Source: Palaeococcus ferrophilus DSM 13482
Lineage (GTDB): Archaea; Methanobacteriota_B; Thermococci; Thermococcales; Thermococcaceae
Assembly: GCF_000966265.1 (NCBI RefSeq)
Contig: NZ_LANF01000004.1
Location: 1-64,000, forward strand
Direction: 5' to 3'
Length of the DNA stretch: 64,000 bases
The notes beneath the pieces are model-generated. The model was not told where the DNA came from. It saw nothing but the letters and a program-made list of their open reading frames with translations, and ran no database searches. Shown piece by piece: positions 28,285 through 36,028 of this stretch. The translations under genes and the position numbers were made by a program. Position 1 is the first letter of the stretch; each line of letters starts with the position of its first letter.

Positions 28285-29619
28285 TCAAACCGGGGTGACG
28301 TGACCCCACTTCTCCAATGCTCTGGCGAGCTCCTTGTGGGTCTTCGCGTACTCGTCGAGCGGAATTCCCTGCATTATGGCATCGATTGCCTGCCTCACGG
28401 CCCTTGCACCGGCCGCCGGCCCGTCCGGGTGACCCATGGTTCCGCCGCCGAGCTGTAAAACGATGTCCTTTCCGAGGGCCTCTATGACGGGCTGGATGTT
28501 TCCTGGGTGGAGTCCACCTGAGCTCGTCGGAAAGACCGGCTTCATGTGATAGAACTTCTGCTCGAGGTGGAATACGTCGTTCTCGTCCGGCACGTAGTGG
28601 CTCTCGGTGATGACGCGCTTGTACTGTATAACGTCCCACCTGCTTCCCTCAAGTTTGCCCGCTCCAGCCGTCCCAACGTGGAGCTGGTCAACACCGATGA
28701 CCCTCGCGAGCTTGGCTAGGACGAACATAGACATGCCGTGCATCGGGTTCCTGTCGAAGGCGGCGTGCATGGCCCTGTGGGCGTGGAGGGCTATGCCGTA
28801 GTCCTCAGCGAGGTCCCTTATGTAGTCGAGGACGCCCCAGCCGAGCACCACTATGTCAATCATCGCATGGGGGACGCCGTAATCTGCAAGAATCTCAAGC
28901 CGCTGCTCCATCTCAAGGATGGGTGCGGTTATGTTGGCGAACCAGGTCTTCTTCTCCCCGGTCTCGGCCTCGGCCTTTTCCATGGCCTTCGTGACGACCT
29001 CAACGCGCTTCTCGAAGCGGTTGTACCACGGGCCGGTGAGGTTCTCGTCGTCCTTGAGGTAGTCGGCGCCGCCAAGGTAGAGGTCGAGGGCCAGCTTGTA
29101 GAGCTCCTCCGGGGAGTAGCCTATCTTGGGCTTTGGAACGACACCGTAGAGCGGCCTGTCGTAGATTTCGAGCTTCTTCCTGACGCCCTCGATACCGAAG
29201 GCCGGGCCGGGGTAATCCCTGAGGAACTTCTCCGGGAGATAGAGATCCTCAAGGCGGAGCCACTCGACGCGCTTCATCCCGAAGATGTTGCCCGCGACGC
29301 TCGCTAAAAAGCCGGGCATGTTGCCCTCCTCAAAGATGTGCTCGGGATAGGCCACCCTTACAATCCAGCTGCCGTCGCCCATGTCTGTGAAGTGGTAGGC
29401 CTTGGCGGACATGTCGGCCCATCTCTCCTGCTCGTACCACCCATAAAGGGTCGTCCAGGTTCCGGTAGAGCTCTCCGCAGCAACCGCTCCAGCAGCCTGC
29501 TCGATGGTGTAGCCCTTCGCGGGAGTAACTCTAAAAACGGCCACGACGTCTCTCTTCCAGTTCGGCTCGTAGGACTTGTCAACATAGTAGTCGTATATCT
29601 TGTCAAACTTTTCGGGCAT
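28285..29619 (-). CDS. rbcL: Ribulose-1,5-bisphosphate carboxylase, type III (RuBisCO large subunit)
   Basis: 444 residues, the length of Thermococcus kodakarensis RuBisCO. Visible active-site elements are KPKIGYSPEE (catalytic Lys), the carbamylation motif YLKDDEN (Lys189), HRAMHAAF, LHVGTAGAGKLEG and TSSGGLHPGN. In archaea this form works in the AMP/nucleoside degradation pathway, turning ribulose-1,5-bisphosphate and CO2 into two 3-phosphoglycerates, rather than in a Calvin cycle. The start is preceded by AAGGAGGTG. A TTAGG-N4-CCTAA palindrome overlaps the predicted transcription start. No small subunit is present, as expected. Confidence 0.96.
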   Translation of the reverse strand: MPEKFDKIYDYYVDKSYEPNWKRDVVAVFRVTPAKGYTIEQAAGAVAAESSTGTWTTLYGWYEQERWADMSAKAYHFTDMGDGSWIVRVAYPEHIFEEGNMPGFLASVAGNIFGMKRVEWLRLEDLYLPEKFLRDYPGPAFGIEGVRKKLEIYDRPLYGVVPKPKIGYSPEELYKLALDLYLGGADYLKDDENLTGPWYNRFEKRVEVVTKAMEKAEAETGEKKTWFANITAPILEMEQRLEILADYGVPHAMIDIVVLGWGVLDYIRDLAEDYGIALHAHRAMHAAFDRNPMHGMSMFVLAKLARVIGVDQLHVGTAGAGKLEGSRWDVIQYKRVITESHYVPDENDVFHLEQKFYHMKPVFPTSSGGLHPGNIQPVIEALGKDIVLQLGGGTMGHPDGPAAGARAVRQAIDAIMQGIPLDEYAKTHKELARALEKWGHVTPV

Positions 29620-29639
29620 TTTTCACACCTCCTTTCCAA

Positions 29640-29653
29640 TTAGGTTCTCCTAA
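29640..29653 (-). promoter_or_regulatory. TTAG-N6-CTAA palindrome upstream of rbcL
   Basis: TTAGG-TTCT-CCTAA, a perfect inverted repeat 21 bp before the rbcL ATG. A minus-strand TATA box CCTATAAGCC (about 29669-29679) places the transcription start inside the repeat. The same layout occurs upstream of FTR1 and of the peroxiredoxin at 38.1 kb. Confidence 0.6.
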
Positions 29654-29719
29654 CTCTTAAGTCTTCCGGCTTATAGGCAAAAAATTTGGGGGTGAGGGCT
29701 TATTAAGTTTTCGAAAACT

Positions 29720-30808
29720 TCAGAGGGCAGATATGTGGAATAACCCCTCCATCAGCCTGCCGAATAGGTAGCTCAGGAAGGCCGCCCCGAGGCCAGTCGT
29801 GACCATCTCCACCACCTTCGTTCTTATCGAAATCCCTGAGAGCACCGATATGAGCGTCGCCACGATGGCCAGAGCCGTTCCCGCAAGGAGTATAGAGAAT
29901 GGAAGCGCCACTAGGGAGGATGAGGCTAAGAAGTACGGTAGCACGGGAAACGCCACCCCCAGAATGTATGCCAGACCGGTGTACACTGCCGAGCGAACCT
30001 CGTTCTCGTTCCCATCTTCGCCGGTGAGGAGCTTCAAAAGGGCCTCGTGGTTCGATGACAGCTTCCCCGCCACTTCGCCGGCTATTTCCTCGGGCATCCC
30101 GCTCTCGCGGAGCCTTGCGAGCAGCTCCCCCCTGGCCCTCTCGGGCGAGACCTTGAAGAGAACCTCCATGCGCTTCCTCACGCTCTCGTTAACCTGCCTC
30201 TGGGAGCGCACCGAGATGAAGGCCCCTATGGCCATAGAGAGGGCCCCCGCAACTCCAACTATGAGGCCGCTTATCCCCACTATCCTGGGGGTGCTAACGT
30301 AGACGGCGGAGAGCCCGGTTACCGCACCCAAAAGCTCAACGAGACCGTCGTTCATTCCAAGAACAAAGTCCCTTATGTTCTCCGTGTGGAACCGCCTCTT
30401 TGTTTCGGCGAAGAAGTGCTCGTGCTCGAGCTCGTCGAGTATGACCTCCGAAAGGGCCCTCCTCTCCGCTTCCTCCAACTCAAAGTTCGTGAGGAACTCG
30501 AAGTACTTCTCAACGGCCGAGTTCTCCCCCATCTCGAGGAGCGAGGCAACTGCCCCCGGCCCGAGGAGTTTCCTCAGGACCCTTATCGAGAGAACCCTCA
30601 GCCTTCCGACCTTCACCCTTGGAGGGGAGGCGTTGCGTTTTGTGAGGAACTCGTGCCAGAAGCTCGCGTGCTTTGATTCTATTTTTGACAGCCTTAGAAA
30701 CTCCCTCTTGAGTGTCTCATCCTTCTCTCCCTTTGCCAGCCTCGCGTAGAGGACTGAATCCTGGTATTCATCCTCATAGAATTTCTCTGCTAGTTCAACC
30801 GCCCTCAT
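29720..30808 (-). CDS. Ferritin-like/VIT1 fusion iron transporter
   Basis: 362 residues in two parts. Residues 1 to about 140 form a rubrerythrin-like four-helix domain with carboxylate/His motifs YEDEYQDSVLYARLA, ESKHASFWHEF and LDELEHEHFF. Residues about 145-362 form a CCC1/VIT1-type membrane domain with the signature FVLGMNDGLVELLGAVTGLS and about five hydrophobic segments. Fused proteins of this type (Er-VIT1, MbfA) export iron and protect against peroxide. It has a TATA-like TTTATAAC near 30842-30850 and follows the SOR operon on the same strand. Confidence 0.88.
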   Translation of the reverse strand: MRAVELAEKFYEDEYQDSVLYARLAKGEKDETLKREFLRLSKIESKHASFWHEFLTKRNASPPRVKVGRLRVLSIRVLRKLLGPGAVASLLEMGENSAVEKYFEFLTNFELEEAERRALSEVILDELEHEHFFAETKRRFHTENIRDFVLGMNDGLVELLGAVTGLSAVYVSTPRIVGISGLIVGVAGALSMAIGAFISVRSQRQVNESVRKRMEVLFKVSPERARGELLARLRESGMPEEIAGEVAGKLSSNHEALLKLLTGEDGNENEVRSAVYTGLAYILGVAFPVLPYFLASSSLVALPFSILLAGTALAIVATLISVLSGISIRTKVVEMVTTGLGAAFLSYLFGRLMEGLFHISAL

Positions 30809-30848
30809 GGTAGACCCCCTTTATTAAAAAAGAAAAGGACGTTATAAA

Positions 30849-31022
30849 TCACTCGGCGGGAGCGTAGTAGCAGCGTTTCGGGGAGATTACCTTGCCCTCT
30901 TTCTTGAGCTTCCTTATGGCCTTGTCAACCTCTTTTTTATCGAGACCCGCCAGCTCCGCTATCTCCGCAGATTTGAGAGGCCTTCCGGCATCCTTGAGGA
31001 CTTTAAACACCATCTCCTCCAT
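30849..31022 (-). CDS. Small winged-helix protein in the SOR operon
   Basis: 57 residues, almost entirely one helix-turn-helix: EEMVFKVLKDAG, then KSAEIAELAGLDKKEVDKAI, then KLKKEGKVISP with a wing ending CYYAP. The ATG at 31022 follows GGTGG. It sits 38 bp behind the superoxide reductase gene on the same strand. It could be a minimal DNA-binding regulator of the oxidative-stress genes, but the family is too generic for a specific role. Confidence 0.7.
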   Translation of the reverse strand: MEEMVFKVLKDAGRPLKSAEIAELAGLDKKEVDKAIRKLKKEGKVISPKRCYYAPAE

Positions 31023-31060
31023 TAGAACCACCCGTCAGCTTAAAAAGGAATAGAAGGGAA

Positions 31061-31408
31061 TCACTCAAGCGCGACCTCGTTCTCCCAGAGACCGTGGATG
31101 TTACAGTAGCTGAGCGCGTAGAGCTTGCCCTTCTTGGCCGTCCTGAAGAAGAAGACCGCCTTCGGTTCGGTGAGCGGGTCGGTGTGGTTGGTAAAGGCGA
31201 CCCTGCCGACCATTATGGGGAAGGCCCCGTCCTCGGGATGGAAGTAGAGCTCGATCCAGGCTATGTGGTGCTCCGGGGTGTTCGGATGGGGAATCTCCTT
31301 GCCGACGCTGACCTCGACCTTGACGAGGTCGCCCTCCTTCTCGTACTCTATAACGGGAACGTGCTTCTCCCCCTTCCAGTCTCCGCTCTTTATGGTTCCG
31401 CTTATCAT
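31061..31408 (-). CDS. sorA: Superoxide reductase (neelaredoxin type)
   Basis: 115 residues, the one-iron form. The centre-II ligands and nearby Glu can be placed: Glu14, His16, His41, His47, Cys102 and His105 (SYCNIHG). It reduces superoxide to peroxide with electrons from rubredoxin. The frame is open upstream to 31555, but that part overlaps the rubredoxin gene in another frame; GAGGTGGTAGAG precedes the ATG at 31408, which gives the right length. Directly downstream of its electron donor. Confidence 0.95.
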   Translation of the reverse strand: MISGTIKSGDWKGEKHVPVIEYEKEGDLVKVEVSVGKEIPHPNTPEHHIAWIELYFHPEDGAFPIMVGRVAFTNHTDPLTEPKAVFFFRTAKKGKLYALSYCNIHGLWENEVALE

Positions 31409-31418
31409 CTCTACCACC

Positions 31419-31580
31419 TCACTCAATTTTTTCAAACATGTCCTTGGGAGCACCGCAGAGCGGGCAGACCCAGTCATCCGGAAGGTCCTCAAACTTGGTT
31501 CCAGGGGCGACTCCGCTGTCCTCGTCCCCCGCGTCCTCATCGTAGATGTAGCCACAGACTATGCATTTCCACTTGGCCAT
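31419..31580 (-). CDS. rub: Rubredoxin
   Basis: 53 residues reading [18 protein letters not shown] at the start and [14 protein letters not shown] near the end. The FeS4 ligands are Cys6, Cys9, Cys39 and Cys42. It carries electrons from NAD(P)H:rubredoxin oxidoreductase to superoxide reductase and rubrerythrin. The stop is 10 bp before the SOR start. TATA-like ACTTTATAAGG lies at about 31612-31622, with a CTAA-N5-TTAG dyad at 31594-31606 near the likely transcription start. Confidence 0.96.
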   Translation of the reverse strand: MAKWKCIVCGYIYDEDAGDEDSGVAPGTKFEDLPDDWVCPLCGAPKDMFEKIE

Positions 31581-31593
31581 TTCTTTCACCACC

Positions 31594-31606
31594 CTAATGT
31601 TGTTAG
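31594..31606 (-). promoter_or_regulatory. Dyad near the rubredoxin-SOR transcription start
   Basis: CTAA-TGTTG-TTAG, about 20 bp downstream of the TATA box and 14 bp before the rubredoxin ATG. Its arms are everted relative to the TTAG-N6-CTAA elements elsewhere, so it may be a different operator or chance. Confidence 0.35.
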
Positions 31607-31659
31607 TTCGACCTTATAAAGTTTGCGTTCCAAACCTGCAAAATGAAAAAACGAAAGCC

Positions 31660-32175
31660 TCACTCGAACACCACGAACTTGTCCCTTGGGGCACCGCAGA
31701 CAGGACAGTACTCCGGGGCTTCATCCACCGCGGTGTACCCGCAGACTGGGCAGATGTACACCCTCTCTATCTCTATGTCCTTTCCGCTCTCCGCTGTCTC
31801 CTTGGCCTTCTTGTAGAGCTCGGCGTGTATCTTCTCTGCCTCAAGGGCGTAGCGGGTCGTCCTAACCGCGTCCTTCTCACCCTGGAAGTCGGCGGCGTTG
31901 TTGTAAACCGGGTACATCTCCTCGACCTCGAAGGTCTCGCCCTCTATCCCCATCTGCAGGTTCTCTGGAGTCTTACCAAGCTTGCCGAGGGCTATGAAGT
32001 GGTTCTTGGCATGGACAAACTCGGCGTGCGCTATAGCCCTGAATAGTTTGGCTATGTTGTGGAATCCTTCTTTCTCAGCCTTCTCAGCGAAGATGAGGTA
32101 CCTCATATGGGCCATACTCTCCCCAGCAAAGGCATCCTCCAGAAACTTCCTTGTCATTGCCCTCTTAACACCCAT
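31660..32175 (-). CDS. rbr: Rubrerythrin
   Basis: 171 residues, the length of Pyrococcus rubrerythrin. The N-terminal diiron four-helix domain has AGESMAHMRYLIFAEKAEKEG, AEFVHAKNH, and EAEKIHAELYKKA. The C-terminal rubredoxin-like domain has CPVCGY and CPVCGAP. It reduces hydrogen peroxide to water. The ATG at 32175 follows GAAGGTGATAG; an ATG at 32217 is open but lies upstream of the predicted transcription start (TATA CTTTTATACAT at about 32215-32225). Confidence 0.95.
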   Translation of the reverse strand: MGVKRAMTRKFLEDAFAGESMAHMRYLIFAEKAEKEGFHNIAKLFRAIAHAEFVHAKNHFIALGKLGKTPENLQMGIEGETFEVEEMYPVYNNAADFQGEKDAVRTTRYALEAEKIHAELYKKAKETAESGKDIEIERVYICPVCGYTAVDEAPEYCPVCGAPRDKFVVFE

Positions 32176-32187
32176 GCTATCACCTTC

Positions 32188-32197
32188 GAAAATTTTC
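32188..32197 (-). promoter_or_regulatory. Palindrome in the rubrerythrin leader
   Basis: GAAAATTTTC, extended imperfectly to 16 bp (TTCGAAAATTTTCAAA). It lies at the predicted transcription start of rubrerythrin, about 25 bp below the TATA box, a location suited to a repressor. Confidence 0.35.
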
Positions 32198-32232
32198 AAA
32201 ATAGTATGGGTATCCATGTATAAAAGGGTTTT

Positions 32233-32529
32233 CTAAACCTCAGGTTCATGCTCGTTATTAGAACCCCTGAGGAGGTACTCCACCACGTAGCGGCCGTGCT
32301 CAAACTCGTCCTCTTCCGCCTCAAGAACCTTCACTGGCTCGAGCTTAAGCCCTGAGTCCATTGCCTCCCACGTGATGTCCTCAAAGTAGTCGTATAGGCC
32401 GCAGGTCGCGCAGAAAGAGCCTTCAAACTCGATAACGACCCTCCCTCCTCCTGCCTCGACGATCCTCGCCTGTGCCTCGCTCCCGTGAAGCCTGTTGAAT
32501 TCTTTAATTACATAATTAAGCTTTTCCAT
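32233..32529 (-). CDS. Conserved-looking small protein with CATC motif
   Basis: 98 residues, family not recognised. Features are a FCATCGLYDYFEDITWEAMD segment around residues 39-58 with two cysteines in a CxxC pair, and an acidic C-terminus. No signal peptide or membrane span. It begins three bases after the stop of the next gene upstream, so the two form an operon, which leads into rubrerythrin. The CxxC could be a redox or metal site. Confidence 0.7.
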   Translation of the reverse strand: MEKLNYVIKEFNRLHGSEAQARIVEAGGGRVVIEFEGSFCATCGLYDYFEDITWEAMDSGLKLEPVKVLEAEEDEFEHGRYVVEYLLRGSNNEHEPEV

Positions 32530-32532
32530 AGT

Positions 32533-32811
32533 TCAGTCCCCGCCTATGTAGTCGAGGGTTTCCTCCACGAAGTCCTCAAACGCTTCCTCATCAATCTCCT
32601 CCAGCTTCAGCTCGAACTCCCTTCCAAGGCTCCACCTCACGGCCACATCTCCAAGATCCGTCTCCGCGAGAACAAGTCCAAAGGGCATGTCCCCGGCCCA
32701 GTGGTGTTTGGAAAACCTAACGTTAAACCCCTCCCTCTCAAGGGCGGATAGTATCTTCCTGTAGGCCCCAAGGGGCCCCTCTGAGGTTTTGGCCAGTCCA
32801 ACGTACGGCAT
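32533..32811 (-). CDS. Small protein of unknown function
   Basis: 92 residues with a GGAGGTGAGGGG site directly before the ATG, so translation is credible. The N-terminal half is basic with AYRKILSALEREGFNVRF; the C-terminal third is strongly acidic (KLEEIDEEAFEDFVEETLD). No cysteines. First gene of a two-gene unit with the CATC protein, upstream of rubrerythrin and divergent from a peroxiredoxin. I do not recognise the family. Confidence 0.68.
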   Translation of the reverse strand: MPYVGLAKTSEGPLGAYRKILSALEREGFNVRFSKHHWAGDMPFGLVLAETDLGDVAVRWSLGREFELKLEEIDEEAFEDFVEETLDYIGGD

Positions 32812-32927
32812 CCCCTCACCTCCAAGTATAGTTTGATATCAAAACTTAAAAGGTTTTCTTAATAGAAGTATATCCACGATAGAAAAACTTAAATTGGAAA
32901 ACAGCCAAACCACCGAGGGTGAACGGC

Positions 32928-33386
32928 ATGGGGCTCCTCGAGGTAAGGGTTCGGGATGAGGAGGGCAACGAGCTCACACTGGGGGAGGTTATCTCAGGGA
33001 GATGGACGGTTCTCTACGTCTACCCAAAGGACAACACGCCCGGCTGCACGACGGAGGCGAAGGAGTTCACGGAGCTCCTCCCCGAGTTCGAGAGGCTCGG
33101 CTTTCAGGTTATTGGGGTTTCCAGGGACTCCGTGAAGAGCCACCACAACTTTAAGGAGAGGCATGGACTCAGGGTAAAGCTCCTCAGTGACCCCAATGCG
33201 GAGCTTATCAAAGCACTTGGGGCTTGGGGCAGGAAGAAGCGTTACGGCAGGGAGTACGAGGGAGTTATAAGGAGCACATTCATCATCAGCCCCGAAGGTG
33301 AAATCGTCTGGAAGAAGCTCAACGTCAGGGCGAAGGGGCACGCGGCTAGGGTTCTTGAGGAAGCGAAACGCGTGGTGGAAACTTAG
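32928..33386 (+). CDS. Peroxiredoxin, Bcp/PrxQ-like
   Basis: 152 residues of thioredoxin fold. The peroxidatic cysteine is in YPKDNTPGCTTEAKEF (about residue 42); the resolving cysteine five residues later that many PrxQ proteins have is absent, so it probably works in a 1-Cys manner. GVSRDSVKSHHNF and STFIISPEGEI are further family marks. GAGGGTGA precedes the ATG at 32928. It removes alkyl and hydrogen peroxides, in line with the neighbouring SOR and rubrerythrin genes. Confidence 0.88.
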   Translation: MGLLEVRVRDEEGNELTLGEVISGRWTVLYVYPKDNTPGCTTEAKEFTELLPEFERLGFQVIGVSRDSVKSHHNFKERHGLRVKLLSDPNAELIKALGAWGRKKRYGREYEGVIRSTFIISPEGEIVWKKLNVRAKGHAARVLEEAKRVVET

Positions 33387-33414
33387 CACGATGGGCACTC
33401 AAAGGGGTTGGGGC

Positions 33415-34053
33415 ATGGGTTCCGGTGTGGAGCTTCGCGTCTGCACCTTCAACCTGCACGGAAAGCAGGAGAACGACGATGTTAGGTTCCTTCGCATAGT
33501 GGATATGCTCCCGGGGTTCAAGCCCGACCTCTGCGCCCTCCAGGAGGCGATAGAGGACGGTGAAAGAAACATGGCGGAGGGACTCGCGGAACTGCTCGAA
33601 GAGAAAAAGGGGGAGAAATACCAGGGTCACCCCGTCGGGACAGACCTTTTCTACGGGGAATACCCCGAGGGAGTTGCAGTTCTCTCAAGGCACCCCTTCA
33701 TAAACAGATGGGCGGTGGACTTGACCGAGGTTCCCGTGCCCCCGCTCCTCCCGAGGAGGGCCGCGGTTGTAAAGGTCGCGATAAAAGGAAAACCACTCAT
33801 TTTCGCCTCCGTCCACCTCGACCATCACGAGAACCTTCACCTGCCCTTGGGCTCTTGAGGGGGGAGGGGCTTTCTCGATGCCTACCACGCTCTCAACGAT
33901 GACCCGGGCCACACCTTCCCCGCGGAAGAGCCGAAAATGAGGATAGACTACGTAATGGCGAAGGGCAACGTCGAGGTAACCTCCTCCAGAAGGATAATGG
34001 GGACGAAGGGGCTTAGCGACCATCTTGGGGTTTATGCAGCCCCCAAATGGGAA
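33415..34053 (+). pseudogene. Broken endonuclease/exonuclease/phosphatase-family gene
   Basis: The N-terminal half is intact, with RVCTFNLHG, the metal-binding Glu in DLCALQEA, and FASVHLDHH. The frame then stops at TGA 33856-33858. Immediately after, the same frame resumes with FLDAYHALNDD and ends with MRIDYVMAKG and the catalytic His motif LSDHLGVY. The middle of the fold, including the expected GDFN motif (about 50 residues), is missing, and the residues around the stop read better in another frame (LGLLRGEG). So a deletion plus a frame disruption has removed the active site. Not functional as one protein. Confidence 0.82.
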
Positions 34054-34062
34054 AGTAGTACT

Positions 34063-35058
34063 CTACTTCTCAAACACGTAGAAGTACCTCTCCAGACTCT
34101 TGTGAACCCTCTGGTAGTATTTGCCCACGAGATTAAAGCCCACTCTTTCCGCTTCTTCCTCCCCGTCAAAGTCCGTTGGAAAAGCTATCGCCAGCCTCCC
34201 GCCTTCCATGAGAACGCTGTACATACTCTTCAGGGCCTTTCTGTAGAGCTCGCCCCTCTCCCTTCCGGCCAGGGTCGCGGATGTGCCGTAGGGAGGGTCG
34301 GTCGCTATCGCCTCGAACCTCTTTCCCGGAAAGAGTTCCTCAAGCCTCGTGGCATCGCCGAGTTTCAGGGTGTAATCCTCGATCCCGTAGTGTCTGAGGT
34401 TCATTTCGGCCCCTTCCACCATCTCGGACTTTATGTCAACGCCGTAGACCTTCAGGCCGAGCAGACCTGCCTCCATCAAAACCCCACCGGCGCCCATGAA
34501 TGGGTCGAGGATCTCCTTTCTCGCTTTCGTCAGGTTCACCAGCGCCCTTGAAACCCTCGGATGAAGGGAAATCGGCCTAAAGAAGGGCCTGTGGTGGGCC
34601 TTTCTTCTCTCGAAGTCCTTGGGGCTGAAATAGTGGAACCTTATTCCCGCGTAGAGCTTCTCGCCGCAGTAAACTCTAACCAGCGTGTCGGGCCTTGAGA
34701 GGTTCACCCTGAAGCCCTGGGAGTATATGACCGCACCGAGCTTCCTCGGAAGGTCGAGGACGCCGTGTCTGCAGTTTGCCATGGTCTCGGTGTCGACTTT
34801 GAATTTGCCTTTAATCGGCCACTCGACTTCCCCCGCCCTCTCCAAAAGCTCCTCGACTGAATCCGCCTCGATTATCAGTTTTCCGTACTCGTGGGCCAGG
34901 CCGAGTCTGTCTAGGTATGGGAAGGCCTCTTCTCCCGCGTCGAGCTTCAGGAGCAGGTAGTCCCGGCCAGCGATCCCTCCACCTGCCAGCTCCAGCATGG
35001 CCTTAACTTCGTCCCTTGCCATCTCCCTGAGGTTTCCGAGTATCTCCACGTAGAGCAT
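34063..35058 (-). CDS. tRNA (guanine10-N2)-dimethyltransferase, Trm-G10 type
   Basis: 331 residues: an N-terminal THUMP-containing region and a C-terminal Rossmann methyltransferase with [17 protein letters not shown] for AdoMet binding and the N-methylation motif ATDPPYGTS. This matches the archaeal enzyme that forms m2G/m22G at tRNA position 10. The ATG at 35058 has no Shine-Dalgarno; a TATA-like CGTTTTTAA at 35081-35090 (minus strand) lies 25 bp upstream, so the mRNA is probably leaderless. A related Trm14-like role is possible. Confidence 0.87.
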   Translation of the reverse strand: MLYVEILGNLREMARDEVKAMLELAGGGIAGRDYLLLKLDAGEEAFPYLDRLGLAHEYGKLIIEADSVEELLERAGEVEWPIKGKFKVDTETMANCRHGVLDLPRKLGAVIYSQGFRVNLSRPDTLVRVYCGEKLYAGIRFHYFSPKDFERRKAHHRPFFRPISLHPRVSRALVNLTKARKEILDPFMGAGGVLMEAGLLGLKVYGVDIKSEMVEGAEMNLRHYGIEDYTLKLGDATRLEELFPGKRFEAIATDPPYGTSATLAGRERGELYRKALKSMYSVLMEGGRLAIAFPTDFDGEEEAERVGFNLVGKYYQRVHKSLERYFYVFEK

Positions 35059-35080
35059 GGTGTGGGGTTATGGCTCCCCG

Positions 35081-35090
35081 TTAAAAACGT
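35081..35090 (-). promoter_or_regulatory. TATA box of the Trm-G10 gene, leaderless
   Basis: Minus-strand ACGTTTTTAA about 25-28 bp before the start codon at 35058, with no ribosome-binding site between them. Confidence 0.5.
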
Positions 35091-35160
35091 TTGCCCGCGG
35101 TCAGTGCCATATACATGTAATAACCTAACGGTTCCACACAACCCCTGGTAAAAAGAGGGT

Positions 35161-35345
35161 TCAGTGGTGGCAGCCGCCCATGTGGTGCATCCTGTGGTGG
35201 GAGTGCCCAACACTAACGTACTTCCCGGGGTTCGCCTCGAACTCGGCCCTACACCCCAGCAAACGGAAGTATTAAACCTTCCCACCGTACTCGAGCCTAA
35301 AACCAGCGTTCTCGCTAACTTCCGTCCCGCGGACGATGCCGGTAT
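35161..35345 (-). pseudogene. Decayed YHS-domain metal-binding protein
   Basis: Reading the minus strand after the copZ stop gives a frame that resembles YHS domains: VRGTEVSE (expected VCGMEVSE), FRLEYGGKV, an in-frame TAA where Tyr is expected, then YFRLLGCRAEFEANPGKYV and a His-rich end (HSHHRMHHMGGCHH). Two of the family's cysteines and the Met are replaced, and no start codon remains. The match is by eye but spans the whole domain. A former copper/heavy-metal partner of the adjacent copZ. Confidence 0.65.
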
Positions 35346-35349
35346 GTAT

Positions 35350-35553
35350 TCAACCCACCTCCACCTCGTAACCATACTTCTTGATGGCTTTAATCACATC
35401 CTCCAGCCTCGTTTTTCCGGGGTCGAAGTCAACCACGGCCGTTTTGGTTTCGAGGTCGGCCCTTCCATCAGCCCCAGCACTCTTTATGGCCTTCTCTATC
35501 CTCATGACACAGTGCCCACAACTCATGTTGGGTATCTTCAAAACAACCCTCAT
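35350..35553 (-). CDS. copZ: Heavy-metal-associated (CopZ-like) copper chaperone
   Basis: 67-residue ferredoxin-fold HMA domain with the metal loop NMSCGHCVMRI near residue 9 and the usual C-terminal IKKYGYEV. It would bind Cu(I) and deliver it to an ATPase such as CopA. Good GGTGATG site before the ATG. A decayed YHS-domain gene follows within 5 bp. Confidence 0.9.
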   Translation of the reverse strand: MRVVLKIPNMSCGHCVMRIEKAIKSAGADGRADLETKTAVVDFDPGKTRLEDVIKAIKKYGYEVEVG

Positions 35554-35645
35554 AACATCACCGGTGGAACATCAACGGGAGGGTTTATGGGGCTTATTCT
35601 TTCCAGAATGTAAAGAGAAAATGCGGAACAATTGAGAAATCGAAA

Positions 35646-36023
35646 TCAGAGGGAGTCAATGATTGCAATAACCCTCTTCTCCATGGGCTTCATCAGCTCA
35701 GCCACCCTTTCTCCGGCTATCCTCCAGGCGACGCTCGGCAAAGTAACGCCCAGGTAGTTCCCATCTTCCCTTCTGTAACCGAAGCCCGTGCACGGGAGAA
35801 GGGCGCCTATGTTAGCGTCAATCTTGACGAGCTCCGCCACCAGTTCTTTGTCACATATGAAGAGGACGTGGTAATCTGCGATAATTCCATCCTCGCGCTC
35901 CACTATCGCCACGGGTATCCTCTCCCCTATCAGAAGGAATCCTGCCTCCTCAAGCCTCTTCTTGAAGCGCTCCCAGATGAAGTCGAGATCCTCCTCAAAG
36001 CGCCGGACGTAGTAGAAACTCAC
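35646..36023 (-). CDS. DUF302-family protein
   Basis: 125 residues from GTG 36023, which follows GGAGGTGACAG. The frame is open to 36065 but that part overlaps the upstream gene. The family pattern is an N-terminal FEEDLDFIWERFKKRLEEAG helix, then DYHVLFICD, then the conserved IGALLPCTGFGYRREDG with its single Cys, ending in a helix after LGVTLPSVAW. DUF302 (TT1751-like) proteins have no settled function. A second DUF302 gene lies at 60.3 kb. It overlaps or abuts the CoA-binding protein gene, so they are coupled. Confidence 0.82.
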   Translation of the reverse strand: MSFYYVRRFEEDLDFIWERFKKRLEEAGFLLIGERIPVAIVEREDGIIADYHVLFICDKELVAELVKIDANIGALLPCTGFGYRREDGNYLGVTLPSVAWRIAGERVAELMKPMEKRVIAIIDSL

Positions 36024-36028
36024 CCCTG

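Noticed and set aside
31409-31555. N-terminal extension of superoxide reductase to 164 residues
   Set aside because: The extension is the rubredoxin gene read in the wrong frame; SOR has a proper start and ribosome-binding site at 31408.
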